From Bacteroidales bacterium (GTDB lineage: Bacteria > Bacteroidota > Bacteroidia > Bacteroidales > GWA2-32-17): DNA of 64,000 nucleotides. A program made the translations under genes and the position numbers. Under the pieces are notes generated by a model. The model was not told the origin of the DNA, searched no databases, and worked only from the letters and a program-made list of their open reading frames with translations. Location of the stretch: positions 62,001 to 126,000 of the forward strand of contig JAOAFV010000021.1 in assembly GCA_026416095.1 (NCBI GenBank). The letters run 5' to 3'. This document shows, in pieces, positions 26,572 through 35,852 of the stretch; within the stretch, counting starts at the first letter, position 1, and the number at the start of each line of letters is the position of its first letter.

Positions 26572-27948
26572 TTATTTACTTTTTATATTTGGCAATTCAA
26601 GGCCATAACCTTTCTTTTTATCTTCGGCTTTTAACAGTATAGCAAATAATATAGCAAATAGGCCAAATAAAGCAAAAGTAATCATAGGGAGGGTATAATC
26701 ATAAATAGGTACAACATGCTGAGTGCCTTCAATTTGTCTATTACCAACAATACAAAAAGCATCTAGTATCCAACCTATTAAAGCAGGAACTCCCATTAAC
26801 CCCCAATTTTGTATCCAAAATATTAGCGCATAAGCTGTTCCTAACTGCTTTTCAGGAATTATTTTAGGTACTGAGGGCCACATTGCCGATGGTACAAGAG
26901 AAAAACCAATTCCCAATATAACAACAGCAAATATAGCTATAATCCAATGATTGAAAGCAGGTATAGAAAAAATTGTGTGTACAAGAATTATTAATAACGA
27001 ACCAAGAATCATAATAGTTGCCCCTTTCCCTTTTCTATCGTACAAATTACCAAAAAAAGGTGTTAAAAACAAAGTGCCAAGTGGCAACATACTTGGAATT
27101 AGACCAGCATATTCTTCTTTTATTCCAAATTTATTTACCATTAAATCGGCAGCATATTTCAAAAATGGAAAAACAGCCGAGTAAAACAAAACGCACAAAA
27201 TAGCAATATACCAAAAGCCTCTATTTTTTATAATTTCAAAAATATCACTAAATCTGAAAGGTTCTTCTTCTTGTTTTTGACCTTCTAACGAAATATCAAG
27301 TTTTTTATCCATAAAAGTATAAATAATAAAAGATAAAAAACCAATGATTAATAAAATTAAACAAAGTAAAATAGGAGCCGAAACTGTTTTAAAATACTTT
27401 GCCACTGGCACCGATATTGCCATTGCCAATAAAGTGCCTAAACGAGCTGTTGCCATTTCTAAACCCATTGCTAAGGCAAGCTCTTTACCTTTAAACCATT
27501 TTACAATAATTTTAGAAACAGTTATTCCTGATATTTCTACACCTACTCCAAATAAGGCATAACCTAATGCAGCAAGCATTACTTGAGTTTTAATGCCAAT
27601 TATTGTGCTTGCTTCCGAAAAATTTGTCGAAATAGCATAATATTTTATTGAGGTTCCTATCACCATTAAAAATGTAGCACCAATTCCTGTAAACCTTATG
27701 CCCATTTTGTCGAGTATCATTCCTCCTAATATTAACATTAATAAAAACACATTAAACCACCCGTATGCACTTGTAAATATGCCATATTCCGTACTACTCC
27801 AACCTTTTTCTTGTTCTAACAAAGGTTTAAGAGGCGACATAACATCGGTAAGAAAATATCCGGTTAACATTGTAAAAGCAACAACACCAAGTGCAAACCA
27901 TCTTGCAGTTTTACTTTCCCGTAAAGTTTTATTAATTTCTTCAACCAT
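26572..27948 (-). CDS. MFS transporter
   Basis: This 458-residue major facilitator has about 12 membrane helices, a central cytoplasmic loop (residues about 215-235, DKKLDISLEGQKQEEE) and the loop 2-3 motif GGMILDKMGIRFTG, which is repeated as NLYDRKGKGA in the second half. The overall form resembles OFA or anion-type MFS proteins common in Bacteroidales. The substrate cannot be inferred. It stands alone, convergent with the phosphoesterase. The upstream region has -7-like boxes on the minus strand at 27967-27974 and 27976-27983. Confidence 0.85.
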   Translation of the reverse strand: MVEEINKTLRESKTARWFALGVVAFTMLTGYFLTDVMSPLKPLLEQEKGWSSTEYGIFTSAYGWFNVFLLMLILGGMILDKMGIRFTGIGATFLMVIGTSIKYYAISTNFSEASTIIGIKTQVMLAALGYALFGVGVEISGITVSKIIVKWFKGKELALAMGLEMATARLGTLLAMAISVPVAKYFKTVSAPILLCLILLIIGFLSFIIYTFMDKKLDISLEGQKQEEEPFRFSDIFEIIKNRGFWYIAILCVLFYSAVFPFLKYAADLMVNKFGIKEEYAGLIPSMLPLGTLFLTPFFGNLYDRKGKGATIMILGSLLIILVHTIFSIPAFNHWIIAIFAVVILGIGFSLVPSAMWPSVPKIIPEKQLGTAYALIFWIQNWGLMGVPALIGWILDAFCIVGNRQIEGTQHVVPIYDYTLPMITFALFGLFAILFAILLKAEDKKKGYGLELPNIKSK

Positions 27949-28144
27949 ATAAATTTAAAATTTTTGCAAAATTATCAAAAATAATACTTTAGTAAAATTA
28001 TTTTTAAAAATTTTTAATAATTACAAAATTCTTTACAACTCCTTTAAATATAAAACATATTGCTAACCAAAATTAAAAAATTAAACTTTCACTAAAACGC
28101 AATACTAATACTTAAACAAATAAAAGTTCTCTTGAGATAATGAA

Positions 28145-29524
28145 TTAATAAATTATGAAAACTTTTTCAGTAGCCCTTGTTATTGCTGTATATAGCCATT
28201 TTAATACTTTTTCTGATAATGGAGTATAATGTAAGAACGATAAGTCTATATATACATCTTTCCATTGTCCACCTTGAGATTTATGACATGTTATAGCATA
28301 TGCATATTTTACTTGTAAAGCATTAAAGTAAGCATTTTCTTTTAAAATTTTAACTTTTCTTTTTTTTGAAATTCTACTTCTGATTTCTTCTTTAAAAATA
28401 TTTTCTACTAACTTCTTTGTTTGTTCATCACTTAACGAAGGTGAATTGGAATATAAAGTATCTAAAAGAATTAAAGACTTTATTTCGAAACCGTTATAAT
28501 TACAAAAATCTAATAAAACATTTTTAAATCTATAGCCATATTTTTCTTCTGTTCGACCTAATTTAATAACCTTTGCAATTTCACCATTCGCTATAAAACT
28601 AACTGGAAAATATTCAGGTACTATATAATAATTATTTTTAACAACCATCAGCATTTCATTACAAACAACTTCGTCTGAATAATTAAATATATTATTTCTA
28701 ATACCTTTATTGAAAAGCGTTGCTATTTTATTTGAATAACATATTACAACTACTTGGCTAATACCCTTTTTATCGTACGATCTACAAATATTATCCAGTA
28801 ATTCTTTTCTATTAACCTTTACAAAATCGGAATTATCAAAATTAAATTCAGGTAACACTTCTTTTTTTTGTAAGATATTATCCCTTAGTAATGTTGCATT
28901 CGAATAAATTAGTGAACTTAAATTTACTCTAACCACTTCTTTCATTTCTGAAAAAACAGTTTTATAACCTTTACCTTCAAAATACTCTTTATTAAGAGCC
29001 GCAGGATATTCTTCGTTTACAGGTGGCAATTGAGCAGTATCGCCAACAAAAACTAGCTTATTCCCATTTTGAGAAAACACAAATCTTAATAAATCTTCTA
29101 AAAGATTACCTGAACCAAAAATTTCATTTTCTTTAGCTTTACAAGATATTAAAGAAGATTCGTCGATAATAAAAAATGTATTACGGTGCTTGTTAAAGTC
29201 GAGAACAAAAATAAAATCATCAAGAGATAGTTGTCGGTATATGTATTTATGAATTGTATAAGCACTTCTATTGCAATATTCACTTAAAACTTTAGCAGCT
29301 CTACCAGTAGGAGCCAAAAGAACATAAGCAATATTTATGTCATCAAGCGCTCGAATAATGTTACTTATTAAAGTTGTTTTACCTGTACCTGCATAACCAT
29401 TTAAAATAAATATCTTGTTGTCGGAATAAATAAAATTCGAAAAATCATTAAGAGCTTTTATTTGATCTGTTGTAGGTTCGCATGAAAAATAATTCAAACA
29501 TTTCCTTAAAAATATTTCTCTCAT
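28145..29524 (-). CDS. RecD-like superfamily 1 helicase
   Basis: This 459-residue ATPase has Walker A GYAGTGKTT, motif Ia APTGRAAKVLS, Walker B FIIDESSLIS, motif III VGDTAQLPPV and the C-terminal motifs CHKSQGGQW and YTAITRATEKVF of the RecD/Pif1 branch. It is shorter than RecD2 (no long N-terminal region) and matches the AAA-type helicase family widespread in Bacteroidota. Its role in repair or recombination is inferred. It is divergent from the 185-residue gene, and -7 boxes for both strands lie in the gap (29539-29546 plus, 29550-29557 minus). Confidence 0.88.
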   Translation of the reverse strand: MREIFLRKCLNYFSCEPTTDQIKALNDFSNFIYSDNKIFILNGYAGTGKTTLISNIIRALDDINIAYVLLAPTGRAAKVLSEYCNRSAYTIHKYIYRQLSLDDFIFVLDFNKHRNTFFIIDESSLISCKAKENEIFGSGNLLEDLLRFVFSQNGNKLVFVGDTAQLPPVNEEYPAALNKEYFEGKGYKTVFSEMKEVVRVNLSSLIYSNATLLRDNILQKKEVLPEFNFDNSDFVKVNRKELLDNICRSYDKKGISQVVVICYSNKIATLFNKGIRNNIFNYSDEVVCNEMLMVVKNNYYIVPEYFPVSFIANGEIAKVIKLGRTEEKYGYRFKNVLLDFCNYNGFEIKSLILLDTLYSNSPSLSDEQTKKLVENIFKEEIRSRISKKRKVKILKENAYFNALQVKYAYAITCHKSQGGQWKDVYIDLSFLHYTPLSEKVLKWLYTAITRATEKVFIIY

Positions 29525-29568
29525 TAAAAATTTATGTATAATTTTGCCACAAATCTAAAAAAACTTTT

Positions 29569-30126
29569 ATGAAGGTTGAAAAAATAGTGAAAATAGTTTT
29601 GCTGATTGGCATTTTTGTTTTAATAATACTTATAATAAATAGTGTTTCTAAACCAATAAAATTTGAAAAAGAAAAGAATAAAAGATATGCCGCAATTATT
29701 TCGCAATTAAAGCTTATACGTACAGCTGAACTTGCTTTTTACGATAAGTATGGTTATTATACTGCTAATTTCGATAGTTTAATCAATTTTATTAAAACAG
29801 ACTCCTTAGTAGTTATAAAATCGATAGGTTTTGTACCAGACACACTTACCGAAGAACAAGCATTAAAAATGAAATTAATAATACGCGATACAATTAAAGT
29901 TGCTGTAAAAGATACGCTATTCCCTAAAAATTTTGTACCAGATTCATTAAAATATGTACCATACTCAGGAGGACTAATTTTTAATTTAAAAGCAGGAGAA
30001 ATAACAACACAATCAAAAGTAAAAGTAAAAGTTTTTGAAGCTTCAGATCCTAAACCCTTCGATCCTACTTTTCAGCTTAAAGTTGGCAGTATGGAAGAAC
30101 CAACCACGGCAGGAAACTGGGAATAA
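29569..30126 (+). CDS. Conserved protein with N-terminal membrane helix, pseudopilin-like
   Basis: I recognise no named family. The 185-residue protein has one N-terminal hydrophobic helix (residues about 8-26), then a segment resembling type II pseudopilins (KRYAAIISQLKLIRTAELAFYDKYGYYTANFDSLINFI). The rest is a soluble domain with repeated short strands (FVPDTL, FVPDSLKYVPYSGG). No prepilin peptidase motif (G followed by Phe-Thr-Leu-type helix) is obvious. It precedes DUF3822 and rsmD by a few bases, so it is in that operon. Function unknown. Confidence 0.7.
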   Translation: MKVEKIVKIVLLIGIFVLIILIINSVSKPIKFEKEKNKRYAAIISQLKLIRTAELAFYDKYGYYTANFDSLINFIKTDSLVVIKSIGFVPDTLTEEQALKMKLIIRDTIKVAVKDTLFPKNFVPDSLKYVPYSGGLIFNLKAGEITTQSKVKVKVFEASDPKPFDPTFQLKVGSMEEPTTAGNWE

Positions 30127-30129
30127 TGT

Positions 30130-30954
30130 ATGCTCAATAAAAAAATACTACTAATTGATGAATCGTTCGATTCAGTTTTTTTCGAAAATTATAACTATTA
30201 TGTTTACCTATATCATAACAAATTAATAGTTTTATTTCTCGATAATCGTATAAATAAATTTATATATTTTGTACTATACGAATTTTCCGATTTCAAAGAC
30301 ATTAACAACATTTTGGAACAGCATTATTTTTACAATAATAAATTAAAAAACAAGTTTTTTTACACCGAAGCCACCTATTTTTTTATTCCAGAAAGTTTTT
30401 TTAAGTCAGAAAATTTAAATCATATATACTATATACTTTCTGGTAAAACAAATGCAAAATTATTTTATACATTAAATAACGATTATAAAAACTACATTGT
30501 TTATGAACCTATATACGATTTAAGTACATTAAATATTGAGAATAGCTTTCTAATAAGACCAACTATAATGAATTGTATAAAAATTGCTGAAGAGTTTTCT
30601 TTAAGATTTCTAAAAAACGAAAATATATTAATGTTAAACTTTTCCCTAAAAAAATTCGACGTAATCGTCATTAACAATAACAATCTTTTACTTTCGAATA
30701 ATTATGAATACAATAGTTATAACGATGTACTATATTACATTTTTTACATCATAAACACTTTAAAATTAAATCATAAAAAACTTTCAATTTTATTTAACGG
30801 AGAAATAGAAAAAAAGAATCAACTCGAAAAAAAATTATATAATTACAATTTTAAAGTAAGCTATACAAAATTAAATAAAAATTATCTATATTCTTATAGA
30901 TTTAACGAATTAAAGGCACATAAATTTGCCGATTTATTTTATCCTGTGCAATGA
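30130..30954 (+). CDS. DUF3822 family protein
   Basis: This 274-residue Bacteroidota-specific protein belongs to the family usually encoded immediately before rsmD. It has no signal or membrane helices and is rich in Tyr, Asn and Phe. It overlaps rsmD by 4 bases. The fold resembles the actin/ASKHA-like pattern only loosely, and I assign no function. The identification rests on gene context and general sequence style. Confidence 0.7.
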   Translation: MLNKKILLIDESFDSVFFENYNYYVYLYHNKLIVLFLDNRINKFIYFVLYEFSDFKDINNILEQHYFYNNKLKNKFFYTEATYFFIPESFFKSENLNHIYYILSGKTNAKLFYTLNNDYKNYIVYEPIYDLSTLNIENSFLIRPTIMNCIKIAEEFSLRFLKNENILMLNFSLKKFDVIVINNNNLLLSNNYEYNSYNDVLYYIFYIINTLKLNHKKLSILFNGEIEKKNQLEKKLYNYNFKVSYTKLNKNYLYSYRFNELKAHKFADLFYPVQ

Positions 30955-31496
30955 GAATAATAAGTGGAAAATTTAAGGGCAAAAAATTATATGTCCCAAA
31001 CTTAAAAGAATTAAGACCAACAACCGATTTTGCAAAAAAAGGTTTATTCGATATTTTATCTAATCGAGTAAATTTTGAAAATCTTGATGTGCTCGATTTA
31101 TTTAGCGGAAGCGGATACATAAGTTTCGAATTTATTTCAAGGAATGCTAAATCAGTAACAGCTGTAGAAAAAAACAAAATCCTTGCTAATTATATTAAAA
31201 AAAATGCCAAGGCACTTAATACTCCTATCAACGTAATTACTGGCGATGCTCTAAAAATTTTAAATTTCCTAAAATCAAAATTCGATATAATATTTTGTGA
31301 CCCACCTTTTAATTACAACAAACACGATGAACTATTATCTAAAATTTTTGAACTAAACCTTTTAAAACCACGTGGCATCTTAATTATTGAACATTACAAA
31401 AATTTAAATTTCTCGGAAAATAAATACTTTATTCATTCAAGAAATTACGGAAAAATATATTTCAGTTTTTTTTCTGAATGCAAAACTTATTTCTAA
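30951..31496 (+). CDS. rsmD: 16S rRNA m2G966 methyltransferase RsmD
   Basis: RsmD methylates N2 of G966 in 16S rRNA. Landmarks are the N-terminus MRIISGKFKGKKL, the RPTTDFAKKGLFDIL segment, the SAM motif VLDLFSGSGYISFE and the catalytic DPPF (IIFCDPPFNY). At 181 residues it is full length. Translationally coupled to DUF3822. Confidence 0.96.
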   Translation: MRIISGKFKGKKLYVPNLKELRPTTDFAKKGLFDILSNRVNFENLDVLDLFSGSGYISFEFISRNAKSVTAVEKNKILANYIKKNAKALNTPINVITGDALKILNFLKSKFDIIFCDPPFNYNKHDELLSKIFELNLLKPRGILIIEHYKNLNFSENKYFIHSRNYGKIYFSFFSECKTYF

Positions 31497-31635
31497 ATTG
31501 ATTGTTAATCAAATAAAACAAAAATTTTATTAATACCTTAACCTTATTATGTTAATTAAGCGAAATTATCTATATTAAATAGTTAAAAAAAATTAAAATT
31601 ACTTGATAAAAATTTTTTTTATATACAAAATAAGT

Positions 31636-31674
31636 TAAATTTGTACGATTTAAACATTAACGTACATTTGTACA
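31636..31674 (+). promoter_or_regulatory. tetR promoter -7 box and overlapping inverted-repeat operator
   Basis: TAAATTTG (31636-31643) matches the -7 consensus. Starting on its last bases is an inverted repeat with arms TGTACG (31642-31647) and CGTACA (31661-31666), followed by a third copy, TGTACA (31669-31674). A TetR dimer bound here would cover the transcription start, so negative autoregulation of the cassette is likely. Confidence 0.5.
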
Positions 31675-31679
31675 TATAT

Positions 31680-32255
31680 ATGAATGAAAATTTAAGAGAA
31701 AACATAATTAAAACTGCAAGTAATGTTTTTGCTCATTATGGCTATGCAAAAACTTCGATTGAACAAATAGCTAAAGAATTGCGAAAGTCTAAAACAGTTA
31801 TTTACTATTATTTTAAAAACAAATATGAGCTTTTTGAAGCTGTTGTCGATAACGAGGCAAATCAGCTTAAACAAAAAATTGAAGAAGAAATAAAAAAACA
31901 ATGCAAAGCTTCGGAAAAACTAAAATGTTATATTCAAATAAGAATGAAAGAATTAAAAAAACTTATAAATATTTATAAAGCCCTTAAAGATGAATATTTT
32001 GATGGTATACCTGAAGTTAATAAAATAAGAAGAAAATTTGATGAAGAAGAAACACAATACATAAAAAATATTTTGCGTGAAGGCATAAAAACAAAAGAAT
32101 TTAAAATAAAAAATTTAGATTTAACATCATTAGCTATTGTAACAGCAATGAAAGGACTTGAACTTCCTTTATTAACACACGAAAATATTAACCTTGAAAA
32201 AAGATTAAATTATTTATGTAATATTTTATTCTACGGAATAATAAATAAAGAGTAA
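31680..32255 (+). CDS. TetR-family transcriptional regulator
   Basis: I chose the ATG at 31680 (MNENLRENII); the upstream frame from 31641 runs through the putative operator. The N-terminal helix-turn-helix is typical: TASNVFAHYGYAKTSIEQIAKELRKSKTVIYYYFKNKYELFEAVV. The C-terminal ligand domain is helical and unassigned. It starts the RND export cassette, with 2 bases before the permease gene. The inverted repeats just upstream are its likely binding site. Confidence 0.9.
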   Translation: MNENLRENIIKTASNVFAHYGYAKTSIEQIAKELRKSKTVIYYYFKNKYELFEAVVDNEANQLKQKIEEEIKKQCKASEKLKCYIQIRMKELKKLINIYKALKDEYFDGIPEVNKIRRKFDEEETQYIKNILREGIKTKEFKIKNLDLTSLAIVTAMKGLELPLLTHENINLEKRLNYLCNILFYGIINKE

Positions 32256-32257
32256 AT

Positions 32258-34612
32258 ATGGAAAAATTTGCAAATATTTTATTAAAATACAAAAGCATAA
32301 TTCTTCTCATAATAGGTGTAATAACTCTTTTTTTTGTTTTACAAATAAAAGATTTGACAATAAACTCCGATGTTACAAGTTACCTGCCTAAAACCGATTC
32401 GGCTGTTGTATTATTTAACAAAATAGGCGAAAATTTTAAAGGTAATAACATTTTAATTGTTGGCTATACCAATAATGATATTTTTACATACGAGTCTTTA
32501 AAAGAAATAAAGACAATAACCGATACTTTAAATACCATTAAAGGAATCTCAGCTATAACAAGCATAATAAATGTATTAGATATAAGATTAATAGACAGTG
32601 TAATACACATAGTGCCATTAATCGACGAGTACGAACTACCCTACGATAAACATACTCTTGATTCTATAAAAAATTATGTTTTATCGAAAGAAACATACAA
32701 AGGCACTTTTGTCTCCGACGATGTTTCTACTACCTTAATTACCGTAAGATATGAAAACGATTTTTCATTACCAATTGATAAATCATTAAAAAAAGATTCC
32801 TTATTTGATTACTACAATACAATGTATCCTTCTCCTATTTATAAAATCGAAATTAAAAATGACTCTCTTTTTATAAAAATAAACAAAACTGAATTAACTA
32901 GTATAATAAAAGATAAATTGAAAAAAATAAAATTAAATGGAAAAATTGTTTTCGGAGGAATGCCTGCTATTGTCCTTGATTTAAATAATATTATTAAACG
33001 CGATATGTTATATTTAGGTACAATAGCAGGAATTATAATTCTTACAATTCTCTTTATTATTTTTAAAAACTGGCAAGGTGTAATATTGCCAGTATTAATA
33101 GTTGGAATAGCTATTGCGTGGGTTTTTGGCACAATGTCACTTTTCAAAATCGAAATCAACATGCTTACAAATACAATACCCGTAATACTTCTGGCTATTG
33201 GAACTGCTTACTCAATACATGTTATTAACAGAATAAGAGAAATGTACCTTAATGGATACGATATAATTTACTCCATTAAAGAATCTCTTAAATACATAAT
33301 TGTTCCTGTTTTTTTTGCAGCATTAACAACAATGATTGGGTTTATTTCATTTATTTTTGGTAGTTATCTTATTATTATTAAATACTTTGGCATATTTACC
33401 GCTCTTGGTGTTTTCTATTCCTTTATTCTCGCTATTATTATTGTTCCTATCTTGCTATCGTATTTCCCTTATAAAATGTCTGAAGATAAAAAAATAAAAG
33501 AAAAAAATTCGTCTAAATTAAATTACTTATTAAGAAAAATTCTGAGTTTATGCAATTATAAGCCCACTGCAACCATTATTTTATTCAGTGCTATATTTAT
33601 TGTATTTTCAATATTTATTTTTAATATAAAAAGAAAGGTCGATATAATCGAGTACTTTAAAGAAAAACACGATACCAAAATATCTGAACAATTTTTAAGA
33701 AAACAATTTGGTGGCACAACTTACATGTTTATAAATACAGAAGGAGATGCTCAAAACATTGAACAACTAAAATGGCTCGATTCTTTACAACAATACATGA
33801 AAAAACATCCTCTAGTTTCTAATACTTTATCAATTGTTGATATCTTAAAAGAAATGAATAACCTCATGGGCGAAGGGAAAAAGTTACCTAATACACAACA
33901 AAAAATAGATAATCTATGGTTTTTGCTTGAAGGTCAAGAACAAATACAACAAATAGTTTCGTCCGATAAAAAACAAGCTTTACTTCAGGTTATATTAAAA
34001 AGTAGTACTAATAAAGATTTAGAGGATATTATTAATTACACTGAAAAATTTTTTAAAACTCATAAAACCAATGCTTTTAAATATTACCACGCAGGCTATC
34101 CTGCCATTTATGTTCATCTTGATAATAGTATTGTTCAAAGCCAATTATATAGCTTGATAATTGCCATATTATTAATGTATTTTATAATTTCTTTCTTACT
34201 TAAATCATTGAAAAAAGGTATTCTTGCTATTACACCTGTGGTAGGTACATGCTTATTATTATTTGGGTCAATGGGGTTATTTAATATACCACTAGATATA
34301 GCTACTGTACTTGTTGCTTCGGTCAGCATTGGCATAGGAATAGACTACGCTATACACCTTATAAACCACATAAGTTACGAGTTAAAACAAACAAAAAATT
34401 TACAAGAAAGTATAAACAATGCAACTCTAATTAGTGGCAAAGCAATTCTTATAAATGTAATTACTGTTACAATGGGTTTCCTGGTTATTTTGTTTTCCGA
34501 TTTAACACCATTAGTAAATTTTAGTATTTTAATAGCTATAACTATGATTTCTAGTGGTTTCACTTCCATTACATTATTACCAGCTATGTTTGTTAAGTTT
34601 TTAAAAAAATAA
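32258..34612 (+). CDS. RND/MMPL-superfamily exporter
   Basis: This 784-residue permease has the RND layout: helix 1 (about residues 12-30), a large periplasmic loop, helices 2-6 around residues 245-410, then the same pattern repeated (helix 7 about 435, second loop, helices 8-12 from about 625). Motifs such as GTAYSIHVINRIRE and SIGIGIDYAIHLINHISYE mark the two paired fourth helices. It belongs to the MMPL/HpnN-like branch rather than AcrB, and that branch moves lipids or other hydrophobic compounds. The LolA-like and DUF1302-like partners downstream fit export across the envelope. Confidence 0.88.
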   Translation: MEKFANILLKYKSIILLIIGVITLFFVLQIKDLTINSDVTSYLPKTDSAVVLFNKIGENFKGNNILIVGYTNNDIFTYESLKEIKTITDTLNTIKGISAITSIINVLDIRLIDSVIHIVPLIDEYELPYDKHTLDSIKNYVLSKETYKGTFVSDDVSTTLITVRYENDFSLPIDKSLKKDSLFDYYNTMYPSPIYKIEIKNDSLFIKINKTELTSIIKDKLKKIKLNGKIVFGGMPAIVLDLNNIIKRDMLYLGTIAGIIILTILFIIFKNWQGVILPVLIVGIAIAWVFGTMSLFKIEINMLTNTIPVILLAIGTAYSIHVINRIREMYLNGYDIIYSIKESLKYIIVPVFFAALTTMIGFISFIFGSYLIIIKYFGIFTALGVFYSFILAIIIVPILLSYFPYKMSEDKKIKEKNSSKLNYLLRKILSLCNYKPTATIILFSAIFIVFSIFIFNIKRKVDIIEYFKEKHDTKISEQFLRKQFGGTTYMFINTEGDAQNIEQLKWLDSLQQYMKKHPLVSNTLSIVDILKEMNNLMGEGKKLPNTQQKIDNLWFLLEGQEQIQQIVSSDKKQALLQVILKSSTNKDLEDIINYTEKFFKTHKTNAFKYYHAGYPAIYVHLDNSIVQSQLYSLIIAILLMYFIISFLLKSLKKGILAITPVVGTCLLLFGSMGLFNIPLDIATVLVASVSIGIGIDYAIHLINHISYELKQTKNLQESINNATLISGKAILINVITVTMGFLVILFSDLTPLVNFSILIAITMISSGFTSITLLPAMFVKFLKK

Positions 34613-35350
34613 ATGCTTATGAGGACTTTAAATCTAGTTTTAGTTAGCTTCGTTTTAATTATTGGTATTAAGGCCCAAACAGCCGATGAAGTTTTAAAAA
34701 AAATGGATGCAACTGTATATGCTCCCAAAGATCAACAAATGAAAATTAAAATGATTATTTACGACAAAACAGGCAAAGAAACAGTTCGTGAAGCATTTTC
34801 TATTCAAAAAGGTTTTGATAAACGCTTATTTAGGTTTACTGCACCTCCTTCACAAGCTGGCATTGGTGTGCTTTCTTTACCTAACGAAGTTATGTATTTA
34901 TATATGCCTGCCTATGAAAAAGAACGCCGCATAGCATCAAGTGCTAAAAACCAAAATTTTGCAGGAACCGACCTTTCTTACGACGATATGGAAAGCAAAC
35001 TCTATCAAAACAAATACGATGCAGTATCTCTTAAGTCGGAAGGCAACGATTTTATTCTTGAACTAAAACCCAAACCCGATAATAAAACTAATTATGGCAA
35101 ATTAATTATAACACTTGGAAAAGATAACTTTTATCCTAAAAATGTAAAATATTACGATAAAAACAATGTACAAATTAAAGAATTAAATAACTTAAAAATC
35201 GAAAAAATAAACAATTATTGGACTTCTACAATAATTGAGATGAAAACTTTAAAAACAAATACAAAAACACGATTAGAATTCACAGAAGTTAAATTCGATA
35301 ATGGTTTTTCAGACGATGAATTTACTGTAAGAAAATTAATACAAAAATAA
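34613..35350 (+). CDS. LolA-like outer membrane lipoprotein-sorting family protein
   Basis: This 245-residue periplasmic protein has a signal peptide (cut probably after GIKAQ). The fold is LolA-like (PF17131 type): ATVYAPKDQQMKIKMIIYD, then PPSQAGIGVLSLPNEVMYLYMPAYEKERRIASSAKNQNFAGTDLSYDDM (given here in parts: PPSQAGIGVL, YMPAYEKERR, GTDLSYDDM). The start may be the ATG 6 bases later. In this branch the cargo is thought to be a hydrophobic molecule that pairs with the RND pump rather than a lipoprotein. It abuts the permease stop codon directly. Confidence 0.85.
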   Translation: MLMRTLNLVLVSFVLIIGIKAQTADEVLKKMDATVYAPKDQQMKIKMIIYDKTGKETVREAFSIQKGFDKRLFRFTAPPSQAGIGVLSLPNEVMYLYMPAYEKERRIASSAKNQNFAGTDLSYDDMESKLYQNKYDAVSLKSEGNDFILELKPKPDNKTNYGKLIITLGKDNFYPKNVKYYDKNNVQIKELNNLKIEKINNYWTSTIIEMKTLKTNTKTRLEFTEVKFDNGFSDDEFTVRKLIQK

Positions 35351-35379
35351 ACTTAATGTAATAAAAAATTACAATACCT

Positions 35380-35826
35380 ATGGAATCACTTACAAAGTAC
35401 AGATTAAAATATTTATGTTTTCTCGTTTTTCTCTTTTCATTTAACTTATACTCACAAAATGTAGAAGTAATAATAACTAACATTCGCTCTACTAAAGGAC
35501 AAATTATAATTAAAGCCTATAAAGACAATAAAAGTTTTCAAGACAATCAACCCTACTCAACTTACAAGGTTAACAAAAACCAAATGCAAAAAGGAACCAT
35601 AACAATCACCATTAATCTTACTCCAGGAATTTACGGCTTAGCCTTACTCGACGATGAAAATAACAACAACACAATGGACTACAATTTTTTTGGTATACCA
35701 ACCGAAGGTTTTGGCTTTTCTAACTATTATTTAAACAAAATGGCCAAACCAAACTTCGATGAATTTAAATTTACCGTAACTCCAAATCAAGTAACTCAAG
35801 TGAAAATAAAAATAAAGTATATGTAA
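35380..35826 (+). CDS. DUF2141 domain protein, secreted
   Basis: This 148-residue protein has a signal peptide (residues about 10-26, ending LYSQ) followed by a DUF2141 domain: NIRSTKGQIIIKAYKDNKSF and the core GIYGLALLDDENNNNTMDYNFFGIPTEGFGFS in two parts (LALLDDENNNN; GIPTEGFGFS). The family is periplasmic or surface exposed and functionally uncharacterised. It lies 29 bases after the LolA-like gene inside the cassette. Confidence 0.88.
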   Translation: MESLTKYRLKYLCFLVFLFSFNLYSQNVEVIITNIRSTKGQIIIKAYKDNKSFQDNQPYSTYKVNKNQMQKGTITITINLTPGIYGLALLDDENNNNTMDYNFFGIPTEGFGFSNYYLNKMAKPNFDEFKFTVTPNQVTQVKIKIKYM

Positions 35827-35852
35827 AACAATCTTTAAAAACTTTTCTACTT

